From JAIEPW01 sp964471915 (GTDB lineage Bacteria; Acidobacteriota; Terriglobia; Bryobacterales; Bryobacteraceae): a stretch of 64,000 bases of DNA. The position numbers and the translations under genes were made by a program. The notes below the pieces were generated by a model, which was not told where the DNA came from, made no database searches, and saw only the letters and a program-made list of their open reading frames with translations. The stretch is from contig CAYYID010000013.1 in assembly GCA_964471915.1 (NCBI GenBank), positions 1-64,000 of the forward strand. Direction: 5' to 3'. Positions within the stretch are counted from its first letter, which is position 1. Every line of letters starts with the position of its first letter. This document shows positions 1 through 7,590 of this stretch, in pieces.

Positions 1-389
1 TGCCGCTCGCCGGGCAGATCCTGATTTACCCGGTGACCGATTTTGTCGCGCCGCGCCCGTCCTATGAGTTCGACTACCTGCTAAGCCGCGAGGACATGTT
101 GGCGTTCTGGCGCTACTATCTGCATGCGCCCGCCGACGCCGTGTCGCCGCTGGCGGCGCCACTGCGGGCGGATTCGCTGGCCGGGGTGGCGCCGGCGTTC
201 GTGCTGACGGCGGAGTTCGATCCGCTGCGCGACGAAGGCGAGGAGTACGCGCGGAAGCTGGGCGAGGCCGGGGTCGCGGTGATGCTGCGGCGGTATCCGG
301 GAATGATCCACGGGTTTGTGAACCTGGCGGGAGTGGCGCCGGCGGCGGGGGAGGCGCTGGGGGAGATAGCGGCCTGGCTGCGGAGGTAA
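1..389 (+). CDS. Alpha/beta hydrolase (HSL/esterase type), 3' part
   Basis: This is the last 128 codons of a gene that enters from the left edge; the reading frame is open from base 3. It reads LAGQILIYPVTD near the edge, a segment typical of the hormone-sensitive-lipase branch of alpha/beta hydrolases. Further on it carries EFDPLRDEG, which holds the catalytic aspartate, and GMIHGF, which holds the catalytic histidine. The nucleophile serine lies outside the window. The likely role is hydrolysis of a carboxyl ester; the substrate cannot be told. It ends at TAA and is followed by a 50-base gap before an unrelated nucleotidyltransferase gene. Confidence 0.85.
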   Translation, partial: PLAGQILIYPVTDFVAPRPSYEFDYLLSREDMLAFWRYYLHAPADAVSPLAAPLRADSLAGVAPAFVLTAEFDPLRDEGEEYARKLGEAGVAVMLRRYPGMIHGFVNLAGVAPAAGEALGEIAAWLRR

Positions 390-439
390 GGGTGTGCGGC
401 GCGGGATTGCGCTCGTTGGTATGCTGCTGAGAGAAGATC

Positions 440-754
440 ATGCGTAGCGAGATCCTGATTCCGGCGGACCGACTGGCGGAGTTCTGCCGCCGTTGGAAGG
501 TGGCCGAGTTGCGAGTATTCGGCTCCGCCTTGCGAGAGGATTTTCATCCCGGCAGCGACCTCGACCTGCTGGTGCGGTTCACTCCCGACGCGAACTGGAG
601 CCTCTTCGATCACGTTGCCATGGAAGAGGAGCTGACGAGCCTCGCCGGCCGCCCCGTGGACTTGGTTTCCCAGAGCGCGATTGAGCAGAGCTCGAACTGG
701 ATCCGGCGGCGGGCGATCCTCGAATCCGCGGAGCCGTATTTTGTCGCGGGATGA
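440..754 (+). CDS. MNT-type nucleotidyltransferase domain antitoxin
   Basis: A 104-residue minimal nucleotidyltransferase. The signature GSALREDFHPGSDLDLLV (about residues 28-45) contains the GS and DxD pattern that binds metal and nucleotide in this fold. Proteins of this size and motif normally pair with a HEPN ribonuclease (HepT) and AMPylate it to neutralise it. Here the downstream HEPN frame starts at a TTG at 741 and overlaps this gene by 14 bases, the usual coupled arrangement. Because the HEPN partner is truncated, this antitoxin is probably an orphan. Function is family knowledge; the pairing is seen in the sequence. Confidence 0.8.
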   Translation: MRSEILIPADRLAEFCRRWKVAELRVFGSALREDFHPGSDLDLLVRFTPDANWSLFDHVAMEEELTSLAGRPVDLVSQSAIEQSSNWIRRRAILESAEPYFVAG

Positions 755-943
755 AGCGCACGTCGTGGACATCTTGCGGGCGGCGCGGCTCATCGTCCAA
801 TTTCTCGGCGCCGCGAGCGAAGACGATTTCCTGGCTGACGTCAAAACCCAATCCGCTGTGCTCCACCAACTCATGGTGATTGGTGAGGCCGTGAAGCGGC
901 TGACCCCAGCGTTCCGGGCCGCGCATCCGGCTGTGCCCTGGGC
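741..943 (+). pseudogene. HepT-like HEPN toxin, C-terminally truncated
   Basis: The frame begins at TTG 741 inside the end of the nucleotidyltransferase gene and reads a DUF86/HEPN helix bundle: RDEAHVVDILRAARLIVQF, then QLMVIGEAVKRLTP and FRAAHPAVPW. In intact family members PxxPW is followed at once by GMRNxLxHxY, which supplies the catalytic RxxxxH motif. Here the reading leaves the family exactly after PAVPW and continues as antisense of a hydrolase gene. The RNase active site is therefore missing and the toxin should be dead. The break is about base 943, where a second truncated gene begins on the other strand. Confidence 0.8.
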
Positions 944-1441
944 CTGCACCTCGGCGGGCAGTTGCTTGCGGAGTTCCTCGGCGTCGCGGATCCAATCCGG
1001 CGTGCTCAGCAGCGCGCTCGAGAGAATCAGCGACCGGAGGCCGCGCGTGCCCTTGGTCAGGGCGTATTGGGCCACCAGTGCCCCGCCCCAGGAGTGGCCG
1101 AGCAGATGGACATCCTTCAGCCCCAGCCGCCGCCGCACGGCGTCGAGTTCGTCGACGAAGCGCTCCACGCGGTAGAGGGCGAGGTCGCGCGGCCGCCCGC
1201 TGCGGCCGCTGCCCAACTGGTCGAACATCACGACGCGGCGGTCCCGGGTGAGCGGTTCGTAGTTCAGGAAACCGCACGACGTGCCGCCCGGTCCGCCGTG
1301 GACCACCAGGAGCGGCGTCCCGGCGCCGCCGCCTTCGACACGGTAATAGACGGGACCTCCGGGGACATTGACGAAGCCCTCGCGGGTTTGCGCGCCGAGC
1401 GCGGCAGCGCCGCCCGCGAGGAACCACCGGCGAGTGATCAT
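944..1441 (-). pseudogene. Prolyl-aminopeptidase-like alpha/beta hydrolase, truncated
   Basis: Reading leftward from ATG 1441, the product starts MITRRWFLAGGAAALG, a possible Tat-like export signal, and then shows the prolyl iminopeptidase features: the oxyanion segment VVHGGPGG, FDQLGSGRSGRP, and the nucleophile elbow GHSWGG. Similarity ends after about 165 residues, at RKQLPAEVQ, where the gene meets the truncated HEPN gene tail to tail. The cap domain and the catalytic Asp and His are absent. The frame stays open through the TA genes to base 116, but that extension is antisense and not family-like. A start at 1543 is possible but adds an untypical 34-residue leader. Confidence 0.8.
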
Positions 1442-1461
1442 GGGGTCCAGGCTAGCACCGA

Positions 1462-1839
1462 TCAGCGGGTGAATCGATGTTCTGCCAGAGAGGGCAAGTG
1501 ATAGGCACGGTTGCGCAGGTCCTCGGCGGTAGCTGTCGCCCACACTGTGACGATCGCTTCGGCAACCCCGCCCACCGGCGCACCCTGGGACACGACGAGC
1601 AAACCCGGGCTCGATTGACCGGCTTCAATCCTCTGCCGAAAATGCCGGAGCATGGTTCGGCGGTCATGCGAGACGAGGACGCGTCCAGACTGAGCCGCGC
1701 GCTCGAGCACCTCAGCGTCACCCACGGAGTCGAAGTCAGCGGACCCCGCGGATGCGAAATCGATAGACGGTTCGCGACGCCGGACCGCACTCACGATTGC
1801 GGAATTCAGGTCGTTGTCGGCTTGAAAGGTAGTGCTCAC
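1462..1839 (-). CDS. DUF5615 PIN-like toxin
   Basis: About 125 residues starting STTFQADNDLNSAIVSA and continuing SADFDSVGDAEVLERAA and GRVLVSHDRRTM, the pattern of the DUF5615 PIN-like family (acidic residues after an initial strand, then a VLVSHD-type strand with an acidic residue). I place the start at GTG 1839, because its first bases overlap the TGA of the DUF433 gene as GTGA. An upstream ATG at 1896 would lie deep inside that gene. It is probably a nuclease toxin of a VapBC-like pair; the nuclease activity is inferred from the fold family. Confidence 0.75.
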   Translation of the reverse strand: MSTTFQADNDLNSAIVSAVRRREPSIDFASAGSADFDSVGDAEVLERAAQSGRVLVSHDRRTMLRHFRQRIEAGQSSPGLLVVSQGAPVGGVAEAIVTVWATATAEDLRNRAYHLPSLAEHRFTR

Positions 1840-2162
1840 GACCTTCGCTGGCCAGGCGCTGCCGCCTGAGCGCGCGCTTCCTGGATCCGCTTCCACAGCG
1901 CCGGATTCGCTTCCGCCAGCGGCACTCCGGACGCCTCAAACTCGCGCGCGGTCTGCTCCAGGTGGGCGTCGATCGCCGCCTGGTTTTCGAGGTAGTAGGC
2001 GATCGCCCCGTAGATCTGGGCCAGCTTCAAGGAAGAAAAATTCTGCTGCATCGTTTCGGGCGAGTCGCCGTCCCGAAACGCGTAGACGATCGAGTCCAGA
2101 GACACCCGCGTCCCGGTAAGGTAATGCCCGCCGTCCCGCTGCTCGATGTAGCTGTCCGTCAT
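1836..2162 (-). CDS. DUF433 antitoxin
   Basis: A 108-residue protein with the DUF433 helix-turn-helix core: GGHYLTGTRVSLDSIVYAF, then SPETMQQNFSSLKLAQIYGAIAYYL. This family is regularly found directly before a DUF5615 PIN-like gene and is taken to be its antitoxin and autorepressor. Here the two overlap by four bases (1836-1839), so translation is probably coupled. A TATAAT hexamer on the minus strand (2178-2183) sits 15-16 bases before the ATG and could be the -10 box. A second, broken pair of this kind lies at 7.3-7.9 kb. Confidence 0.8.
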   Translation of the reverse strand: MTDSYIEQRDGGHYLTGTRVSLDSIVYAFRDGDSPETMQQNFSSLKLAQIYGAIAYYLENQAAIDAHLEQTAREFEASGVPLAEANPALWKRIQEARAQAAAPGQRRS

Positions 2163-2192
2163 CCGGTCCCCTGCCCCGATTATACGGAATAG

Positions 2193-2444
2193 CTAACGCT
2201 CCGGCGGGTTCCCGGTCTCGCCCTCGGACTTCGTCCGCGGCTGGATCGCCTGGTTGCGCGCTTCCCACTGCTTCTGCTGCTTCCGGCCCGGCTTTTGCAA
2301 CAGCCCGGACTTCACCTTCGGCGGGCGGGAGGCCGGCTTGGCGATCTTCGCCTTCGGGCCGCCGAGGTCGAAACGCGGCTGCGGCTTCTTGGCCGCGAGC
2401 GGCAGGGCAACGAGCAGGACCGCGATCAGCGTGAGAAACCGCAT
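2193..2444 (-). CDS. Small secreted lysine/proline-rich protein
   Basis: An 83-residue protein with a clear signal peptide, MRFLTLIAVLLVALPLAA, followed by a very basic, proline-rich tail (PKAKIAKPASRPPKVKSG and further KQQKQW). I chose ATG 2444 because the signal peptide starts there; an ATG at 2471 would overlap the preceding gene and adds MRKAADRRG. It lies 7 bases downstream of the SCO1-like gene and is probably co-transcribed with it. No family recognised; the charge suggests binding to the cell wall, nucleic acid or an acidic partner, which is only a guess. Confidence 0.6.
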   Translation of the reverse strand: MRFLTLIAVLLVALPLAAKKPQPRFDLGGPKAKIAKPASRPPKVKSGLLQKPGRKQQKQWEARNQAIQPRTKSEGETGNPPER

Positions 2445-2451
2445 CCCTCGT

Positions 2452-3264
2452 CTATCGGCGGCCTTCCGCAATTTCGTTAGCCACCAGATCGGCCAGTTGA
2501 TCCGCCGTGAACCCCAGGCCTTCCACCACGGCCTTCAGCCGACCGTCGCGGCCCACCACCGCGGTCGCCGTGGTGTGGGTGATCAGACCTTCCTCGGGCC
2601 AGTAGACCAGCCCGAACAGGCCCGCGACGCGCTGGATCTCGTCATTCGGACCGGTGAGGAAGCGCCAGCGCTCGGGGTTGGCCCCGTAGCGGCGGGCATA
2701 TCCGGCCAGCACGTCCGGCGTGTCATAGGTGGGATCGATGGTCACCGACACCAGGGCGACATCGGGGATCCGCCGCTGCAAGGCGGCGAAGCCTGCCGAG
2801 AGCCGGGGGCAGACGTCCGGCAAGGGGCACCGGGTATAGATGAAGTCCACCGCGACCACCCGGCCGCGCAGGTCCGAGAACCGGAACGGACGGCCCTGCT
2901 GGTCGGTGAGCGCGAAATCCGGAACCGGATCCCCAACGGCCAGCTTGTTCGGCGGCACCGGCAGTTTCAAGGGCTCGTCCGTGTCGGCCACGCCGGTGAG
3001 GTTCGGCTGCGCGACGCGGACCTTACGGGCCACGCTCGCGGACTTCCTCACCCGCAGTTCGAACGTGACGCGGGAGCCGGGCCGCAGCTCGCGTAGGTCT
3101 TCCGCGCACTCCACGGCGAACGGCATCGCCATGGCGGGCATGTAGCCTGGCACTTCGCGGTGCGAGACGAGCATGGTGCGCGCGGCGGGGTCCACGCGTA
3201 GCACCAGCCCCTCGACGGGATAGCGCTTCGCGCAGCCGCACAAAAACAGCAGGGGCGCCAGCAT
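2452..3264 (-). CDS. SCO1/SenC family lipoprotein with CusF-like domain
   Basis: About 270 residues, probably a lipoprotein (MLAPLLFLCGCAKR has a lipobox ending LCGC). The first third, VEGLVLRVDPAARTMLV then PGYMPAMAMPFAV, looks like the CusF/copper-binding beta-barrel with its methionines. The rest is a thioredoxin-fold SCO1 domain: GDPVPDFALTDQQG, VAVDFIYTRCPLPDVCPR, and the conserved histidine in LITHTTATAVV. SCO1 proteins deliver copper to cytochrome oxidase or act as thiol reductants. The cysteine pair is C-x5-C here instead of the usual CxxxC. I chose ATG 3264 because the lipobox follows; ATG 3315 would overlap the upstream gene. Confidence 0.85.
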   Translation of the reverse strand: MLAPLLFLCGCAKRYPVEGLVLRVDPAARTMLVSHREVPGYMPAMAMPFAVECAEDLRELRPGSRVTFELRVRKSASVARKVRVAQPNLTGVADTDEPLKLPVPPNKLAVGDPVPDFALTDQQGRPFRFSDLRGRVVAVDFIYTRCPLPDVCPRLSAGFAALQRRIPDVALVSVTIDPTYDTPDVLAGYARRYGANPERWRFLTGPNDEIQRVAGLFGLVYWPEEGLITHTTATAVVGRDGRLKAVVEGLGFTADQLADLVANEIAEGRR

Positions 3265-3298
3265 CACGCCGGCGCCCCGTGTTCCGCCGAAGCGGTAG

Positions 3299-4177
3299 TT
3301 AGTCGTTCCGCGCACCCTGCTGGACCTTCGGCGTCGCCAGGTAGCCGGCGATCTGGTCTTTCTTGATCTCGTTCACCACGATCTCGTAGGGTTGCCGCGC
3401 CTTCGAAGTGTAGAACTGGAGCGGTTCGTTGATGCTCTTGTCCTTCTTCTCGGACTTCTTGTCGTCGGCCACCAGTTCGATGGTGAACCGGTTCTTCTTC
3501 TCGTCCGCCTTCGTCAGCTTCACGGTGACGTCGCCCACGCGCTGCGCGTCTTTCGACTTGCTGATGCGGAACTCGAAGTAGTTGCGCTCGCCGAGCGCCT
3601 TCAGCGCCGCCAGCTCCTTGCCGTTGGTCGCAATCAGGCCGCTCTGCACGCCCATGTCGCCCTGGGTGCGCTTCAGGTCCGCGATGGTCTTCTCGAGTTC
3701 GCTCTTGGTGGACGCGACCTCGGTCTTGACGCTCGAGACCTCACCCGACACTTCGCCGATCTTCGTGGTGGCGGTGGAGGCCACCTGCTTGACTTCCGAA
3801 ATCTGGCCCGTCAGCGCCGCCGCCGTCTTGGCCTGCTCGGTCTTCAACTGGCCGGCCAGCTTGTCCGCGTACTGCTGGGCTTCGGCCCGCGCCGACCCGG
3901 TGGCCGCGGCCGCCTGCTTGAGCGCGGCGTCGTAGTCGGATTTCAACTTGTCGAGCGCCGAGCGCTGCGACTGGGCCGTGATCGAAGAAGTCTCCTTCGC
4001 CTTGCCGATTTCAGCCAGCAGCGTTTCCCGGGTGCTCCCGAGATCCGCCTGCAGCTGCGTAACCTGGAAATACAGGTACAGCGTGGCCGCCAACAGGGCC
4101 AGTACCGCGCCAAATAGGATCGCGATCTTGATCCCGCCACCGCTCGATTGCGGCGGAGCGTAAGGGCTATCCGACAT
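3299..4177 (-). CDS. Membrane-anchored coiled-coil protein
   Basis: A 292-residue protein that starts MSDSPYAPPQSSGGGIK, has one transmembrane segment (about residues 18-36, IAILFGAVLALLAATLYLY), and then about 150 residues of predicted coiled coil rich in K, A, Q and T (QADLGSTRETLL onward, with TGQISEVKQVAS and SVKTEVASTKSELEK). The last 100 residues look globular and beta-rich (NYFEFRISKSKDAQRVGDV). The start is supported by GGAGGATG upstream. No enzymatic motif is seen; a structural or tethering role in the envelope is plausible. Its family is not recognised beyond that. Confidence 0.7.
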   Translation of the reverse strand: MSDSPYAPPQSSGGGIKIAILFGAVLALLAATLYLYFQVTQLQADLGSTRETLLAEIGKAKETSSITAQSQRSALDKLKSDYDAALKQAAAATGSARAEAQQYADKLAGQLKTEQAKTAAALTGQISEVKQVASTATTKIGEVSGEVSSVKTEVASTKSELEKTIADLKRTQGDMGVQSGLIATNGKELAALKALGERNYFEFRISKSKDAQRVGDVTVKLTKADEKKNRFTIELVADDKKSEKKDKSINEPLQFYTSKARQPYEIVVNEIKKDQIAGYLATPKVQQGARND

Positions 4178-4302
4178 GCTCACATCCTCCAGTCTGTTTT
4201 TGCTTCCCAACCGGGGCAAAGTCCGAAACGTCCCCAGTTTAGCATCCGCAACGTGAGATGGTACCAGGGGTCCGGGGGTTTCAGGAATCGGTAATGCCCG
4301 GA

Positions 4303-4923
4303 TTAATCGGACGCGCCGAACGCCCGGAGCCGCGGCTTGACGAACTCCAGCAGTTCCTGCTTGGGGACCCCGGCCTCGAAGCACCGGCGGCACCGCGCCT
4401 CGTACATGCCCGCGGCGCCCACGACGATCAGTTCGCTCGACTCCACCAGCCGCTGCGTGTGCTTGGCCGGATTCCCGCAACGCATGCAGATCGCCAGCGT
4501 CTTGGTAATCGACTCGGCGATGCACAGCAGTTCCGGCATGGGCGAGAACGGGCGGCCCATAAAGTCCGTATCCAGCCCGGCGATGATCACCTGCTTGCCC
4601 GAGTCGGCGAGCTTCTGCGCCACTGCGACGAGTTCCGGGCCGAAGAAGTTCGACTCGTCGACGCCGACCACTTCGCTGCGCCAGTCCAGCTTGTCGAGAA
4701 TCTCCTGCGCGCTGGTGATGCTCTCCGAAGGCATGCGCACGTCGCCGTGCGAGACAATCTCGTTGGTGGAATACCGGTCGTCGATTACCGGCTTGAAGAC
4801 CTGCACACGCTTGCGGGCGATGCGCGCGCGGCGGATGCGGCGGATCAACTCTTCGCTCTTGCCCGAGAACATCGGGCCGCAGACCACTTCGATCCATCCG
4901 GTGTTGACGGCCATGAGATCCAT
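4303..4923 (-). CDS. tdk: Thymidine kinase
   Basis: A 206-residue type II thymidine kinase, which phosphorylates thymidine with ATP in the salvage pathway in the cytoplasm. The P-loop is GPMFSGKSEELIRR near the N-terminus. VVGVDESNFF holds the Walker B aspartate and the catalytic glutamate. The lasso region is GLDTDFMGRPFSPM. Zinc is bound by two cysteine pairs, ICMRCGNPAK and ARCRRCFEAG. ATG 4923 (MDLMAVNTGW) is used; ATG 4914 is an equally possible start. A TATACT hexamer (4934-4939, minus strand) lies 10 bases upstream of the first ATG. It is divergent from the methyltransferase gene. Confidence 0.93.
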   Translation of the reverse strand: MDLMAVNTGWIEVVCGPMFSGKSEELIRRIRRARIARKRVQVFKPVIDDRYSTNEIVSHGDVRMPSESITSAQEILDKLDWRSEVVGVDESNFFGPELVAVAQKLADSGKQVIIAGLDTDFMGRPFSPMPELLCIAESITKTLAICMRCGNPAKHTQRLVESSELIVVGAAGMYEARCRRCFEAGVPKQELLEFVKPRLRAFGASD

Positions 4924-5004
4924 TGACCTATGCAGTATAACTTCGGCGCGTGCGGCGCGGCGCCATGGGGCCGCGACCGTCCGGGAGCGGCAATTGCCAA
5001 TCGC

Positions 5005-5709
5005 ATGAGAATCCCCGCCCTCGGACCCCGGGTGCTCGAACCCGAGATCCTCGATTCGCTCCCGCCGGACGAGGCCGCGCCCAGCCTCGCCGATATTGTC
5101 CGCATCAACCGGTACCTCGGCGGGCACGAAGTGCTGCGCGGCTTGCTGCGCCGCGCCGGAGCTGCGGAGCGCTTCTCGCTGCTTGACGTCGGCGCGGCCT
5201 CGGGCGACATGGCGGCCATCGTCCGCCAAGACCATCCGCAGGCTCGCGTCACGCTGCTGGACCACGTCGCGGCGCACCTGCCCGCGGCGGGCGATCGCGT
5301 GTGCGCCGACGCCTTCCGCATGCCCTTCCCGGACGCGAGCTTCGACTACGTGTATTGCTCGCTGTTTCTGCACCACTTCGAGGACCCGGCGGTGACGCTG
5401 CTGCTCCGCGAGTTCGGACGCCTGGCGCGCCGCGCGGTGCTGGTGTCGGACCTGCTGCGCCACCCGCTCGCGTACTGGTTCCTGCCGGCCACGAAGTGGC
5501 TGCTCCGCTGGCATCCGGTGACCGTACATGACGGCCGGATCAGCGTCGCGGCGGCGTTCCGCGCGGCCGAACTTGCGAACCTCGCCGGGCAAGCCGGGCT
5601 GGAAGTCCTCGCAGCGCGTAGCCACGTCCCGGCGTTCCGCGTGTCACTGATTGCCCGCGCGCGGGAAAGGGGCGAACGGGTCCACACCCGGCGTCCGGGG
5701 GGCGTCTAA
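5005..5709 (+). CDS. Class I SAM-dependent methyltransferase
   Basis: About 234 residues. Motif I is LLDVGAASGDMAAIV, followed by VTLLDHVAAHL (motif II with an acidic residue), CADAFRMPFPDASFDYVYCS and LFLHHFED, the layout of UbiE/type-11 methyltransferases. The last part, DLLRHPLAYWFLPATKWLL, resembles a hydrophobic surface of enzymes acting on quinone or lipid-like substrates, so a small hydrophobic acceptor is likely but unproven. I prefer ATG 5005, which begins MRIPALGPRVLEPEIL; the frame is open back to 4930 but that part is low-complexity and overlaps the tdk promoter. A secreted metallopeptidase gene follows after 10 bases. Confidence 0.85.
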   Translation: MRIPALGPRVLEPEILDSLPPDEAAPSLADIVRINRYLGGHEVLRGLLRRAGAAERFSLLDVGAASGDMAAIVRQDHPQARVTLLDHVAAHLPAAGDRVCADAFRMPFPDASFDYVYCSLFLHHFEDPAVTLLLREFGRLARRAVLVSDLLRHPLAYWFLPATKWLLRWHPVTVHDGRISVAAAFRAAELANLAGQAGLEVLAARSHVPAFRVSLIARARERGERVHTRRPGGV

Positions 5710-5719
5710 CCGGTTGACT

Positions 5720-6682
5720 ATGCTCCGGACGCTCTGTGTTTGGCTAACATTTGCGGCGTCTCTTGCCGCGCAGCCGATCTTCCGCTTCGAGACAGACGAG
5801 TTCTGGCTCAACCTGCACCACTTCCTCTATGTCCTGGGCCGCGCCGCGAACCAGAGCCCCGACGCTGGGCGCGCCGCCGTCTCCGGCGCTCCCGCCGATG
5901 CCTCCCGCGGACTCGGTCGCCTGACCAGCAAGGAACGGGTTCACTGGCAGGACGCCGTCCGCGCCTACGCCGCCGGACTCAGCCGCAAGGATGCCGTTTT
6001 CGACGCCCCGCTCCCCGCCATCACTACGGCCCTCAGCCGGCTTGGGGATGCACGCTCGATCGCCGGCCTCGAACCCGCCGTCGCCCGAACCCTCGACAGC
6101 GCCGCGCCCCTTTACCGCAAGGTCTGGTGGAACACACACCGCGAGGCCAACCGGAAGTGGGCCGCGTCGACGCGGCGGCAGGTGGACCGGCACGGCCGGG
6201 CCATCCTGGCCTTCCTGACGAGAGTCTACGGCCTGCCCTGGCCGGACGCGGGATTCGCCGTGCACGTTTCGAGCTACTCGAACTGGGCCGGCGCCTACTC
6301 GACCGACGGCAACCTCCTGGTGATCGCCAGCGTCCCTCCGTCGAAGGAACTCGAAAACCTCGAGATCGTCTTTCACGAGGCGATGCACCAATGGGACGAA
6401 CCCGTTCAGGGCGCGCTACGGGAGCAGGCGCGCCTGGCAGGCGTGCGCGTGCCGCCGAATCTCAGCCATGCGCTCGTGTTCTTCACCGCGGGGGAAGCCG
6501 CGCGCCGCGCAGTCCCCGGCCACGTTCCGTACGCGGAAGCCAACGGCGTTTGGGACCGTGGGCTCGGCCGCTTTCTGCCCGGGCTCCGCCAGGCCTGGAA
6601 GCCGTACCTGGACGGCCACGGATCTCGCGACGAGGCCCTGAAGGCGCTGGTGGAGATCACCGCGGCGTCATCGCGTCAATAG
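5720..6682 (+). CDS. Secreted HExxH zinc metallopeptidase-like protein
   Basis: A 320-residue protein with a signal peptide, MLRTLCVWLTFAASLAAQ. The motif FHEAMHQWDEP (about residues 220-230) is a HExxH zinc-binding and catalytic site, preceded by a hydrophobic strand (NLEIVFHE). A possible third ligand is the glutamate in FFTAGEAARR about 40 residues later, as in gluzincins. The start is ATG 5720 because the signal peptide begins there. It is probably exported and hydrolyses peptides, but the substrate and family are not recognised. Its stop overlaps the convergent DUF2141 gene by 7 bases. Confidence 0.7.
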   Translation: MLRTLCVWLTFAASLAAQPIFRFETDEFWLNLHHFLYVLGRAANQSPDAGRAAVSGAPADASRGLGRLTSKERVHWQDAVRAYAAGLSRKDAVFDAPLPAITTALSRLGDARSIAGLEPAVARTLDSAAPLYRKVWWNTHREANRKWAASTRRQVDRHGRAILAFLTRVYGLPWPDAGFAVHVSSYSNWAGAYSTDGNLLVIASVPPSKELENLEIVFHEAMHQWDEPVQGALREQARLAGVRVPPNLSHALVFFTAGEAARRAVPGHVPYAEANGVWDRGLGRFLPGLRQAWKPYLDGHGSRDEALKALVEITAASSRQ

Positions 6683-7104
6683 CGCAAGCGGATCACGATC
6701 GCGTCTCCCGCCCGGAAGGTGAAGGCTGCATCCTCGAAGGTCGCCGGACCCATGGCGCGGGGCTTGGCGTTGTTGGAGAATCCGAAACCTTCCTTGGGCA
6801 TGCCGACGAAGTTCATGTCCAGCTTGCCGTTGGCATTTTCGTCGTGACGGGCAGCGACCGCATAAGTGGCACCTTCGACCAGCCCGGAGAATTCCACCTC
6901 GGCCGTGCCGTCGACGATCACCGCGTTCTTCTCGGCCCGCGCGCGGGACGGATCCTTGGGATAGGCTTTTGCGTTATCCCGTTCGAAGAGCGCGACGCCG
7001 ATCTGACCTTTGGCGTTACGGATCCCGGTAACCTGGACCTTAAGAACCGCGTTCTGGGCTAATCCGCAGGTTGCGAGGGCCATCAAGAGGAGGCTGAGCC
7101 GCAT
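6676..7104 (-). CDS. DUF2141 secreted protein
   Basis: 142 residues with signal peptide MRLSLLLMALATCGLAQ. The body matches the DUF2141 pattern: LKVQVTGIRNAKGQIGVALF, then EFSGLVEGATYAVAARHDEN and NGKLDMNFVGMPKEGFGFSN. This family is a small beta-sandwich domain exported by many Gram-negative bacteria; its function is unknown. The glycine- and aspartate-rich segment around HDENANGKLD could bind calcium. It is convergent with the metallopeptidase gene. Confidence 0.85.
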   Translation of the reverse strand: MRLSLLLMALATCGLAQNAVLKVQVTGIRNAKGQIGVALFERDNAKAYPKDPSRARAEKNAVIVDGTAEVEFSGLVEGATYAVAARHDENANGKLDMNFVGMPKEGFGFSNNAKPRAMGPATFEDAAFTFRAGDAIVIRLRY

Positions 7105-7165
7105 GCGTAAGGGATGTCCCGGCCTCGGCTTCGGCGAGAAAAAACTGAGCCACGGCCGGGTGACA

Positions 7166-7250
7166 GCTACCGCGCCCGCACCCCGGCCTTCCCTTCAGCA
7201 TCCGCGTCCCGTTCGGCCCGCGCATTTCTTTATCGTCGAGCTCGACAGGA
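7166..7250. repeat. Decayed direct copy of the heparinase-like gene's 3' end
   Basis: The first 17 bases (gctaccgcgcccgcacc) are identical to 7972-7988, which spans the stop codon of the heparinase-like gene, in the same orientation. Collinear blocks follow with gaps: ccggcctt, ttcagca, cgtccc, and then a 34-base stretch starting cgcat that matches 8058-8091 at about three quarters of positions. The DUF433/DUF5615 cassette (7255-7920) lies exactly between this copy and the intact gene end. The copy includes the stop codon (7167-7169, minus strand). Confidence 0.6.
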
Positions 7251-7254
7251 GCGC

Positions 7255-7585
7255 TTAACGGCGGTTTACCCGCACCAAGCGATCCGCCATCTCGGGTCTT
7301 ATGGCCCCATGAATCCGCTCCGCTGGACCAGCGTAGTCGAGATCGACGGTGCAAACCACGATCCCGGCATGCGGCGAGGTTCGATGCCGGTGCAACCGCA
7401 GGAATTGAAGCCGGTTGTACGTTACCAGGATCCGGTGCTGGGAGACCGCGAATGCCAGGACCTCATGGTCCTCAATGGCCCGATTTGCATTACCGGCTTC
7501 GAGCGAGGTGAGGACATCGTGACCGAGCGCGGAGGGCGGTCACTACTTGTTTTGCAACGTTCTCGTTCGTGTGAAGGCGCGCCAA
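7255..7585 (-). pseudogene. DUF5615 PIN-like toxin, frameshifted
   Basis: Leftward from TTG 7585 (preceded by AGGA) the product begins ARLHTNENVAKQVVTALRA, the N-terminus of a DUF5615 toxin. At about base 7525 the frame breaks. In the next frame the family sequence resumes, GHDVLTSLEAGNANRAIEDH, then EVLAFAVSQHRILVTYN, HAGIVVCTVDLDYAG and a stop at 7255. One extra base, or two missing bases, in the segment gctcggtcac explains the break. As read, only a short N-terminal peptide would be made. The gene directly follows its DUF433 partner. A sequencing error is possible, but the flanking decayed repeat fits real loss of function. Confidence 0.75.
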
Positions 7586-7590
7586 TGATC

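Noticed and set aside
741..943. Working MNT/HepT toxin-antitoxin pair
   Set aside because: The toxin frame departs from the family before the RxxxxH catalytic motif.
116..1543. A 475-codon minus-strand frame beginning as a prolyl aminopeptidase
   Set aside because: Only the first part (1441-944) is family-like; the rest is antisense of the TA and esterase genes.
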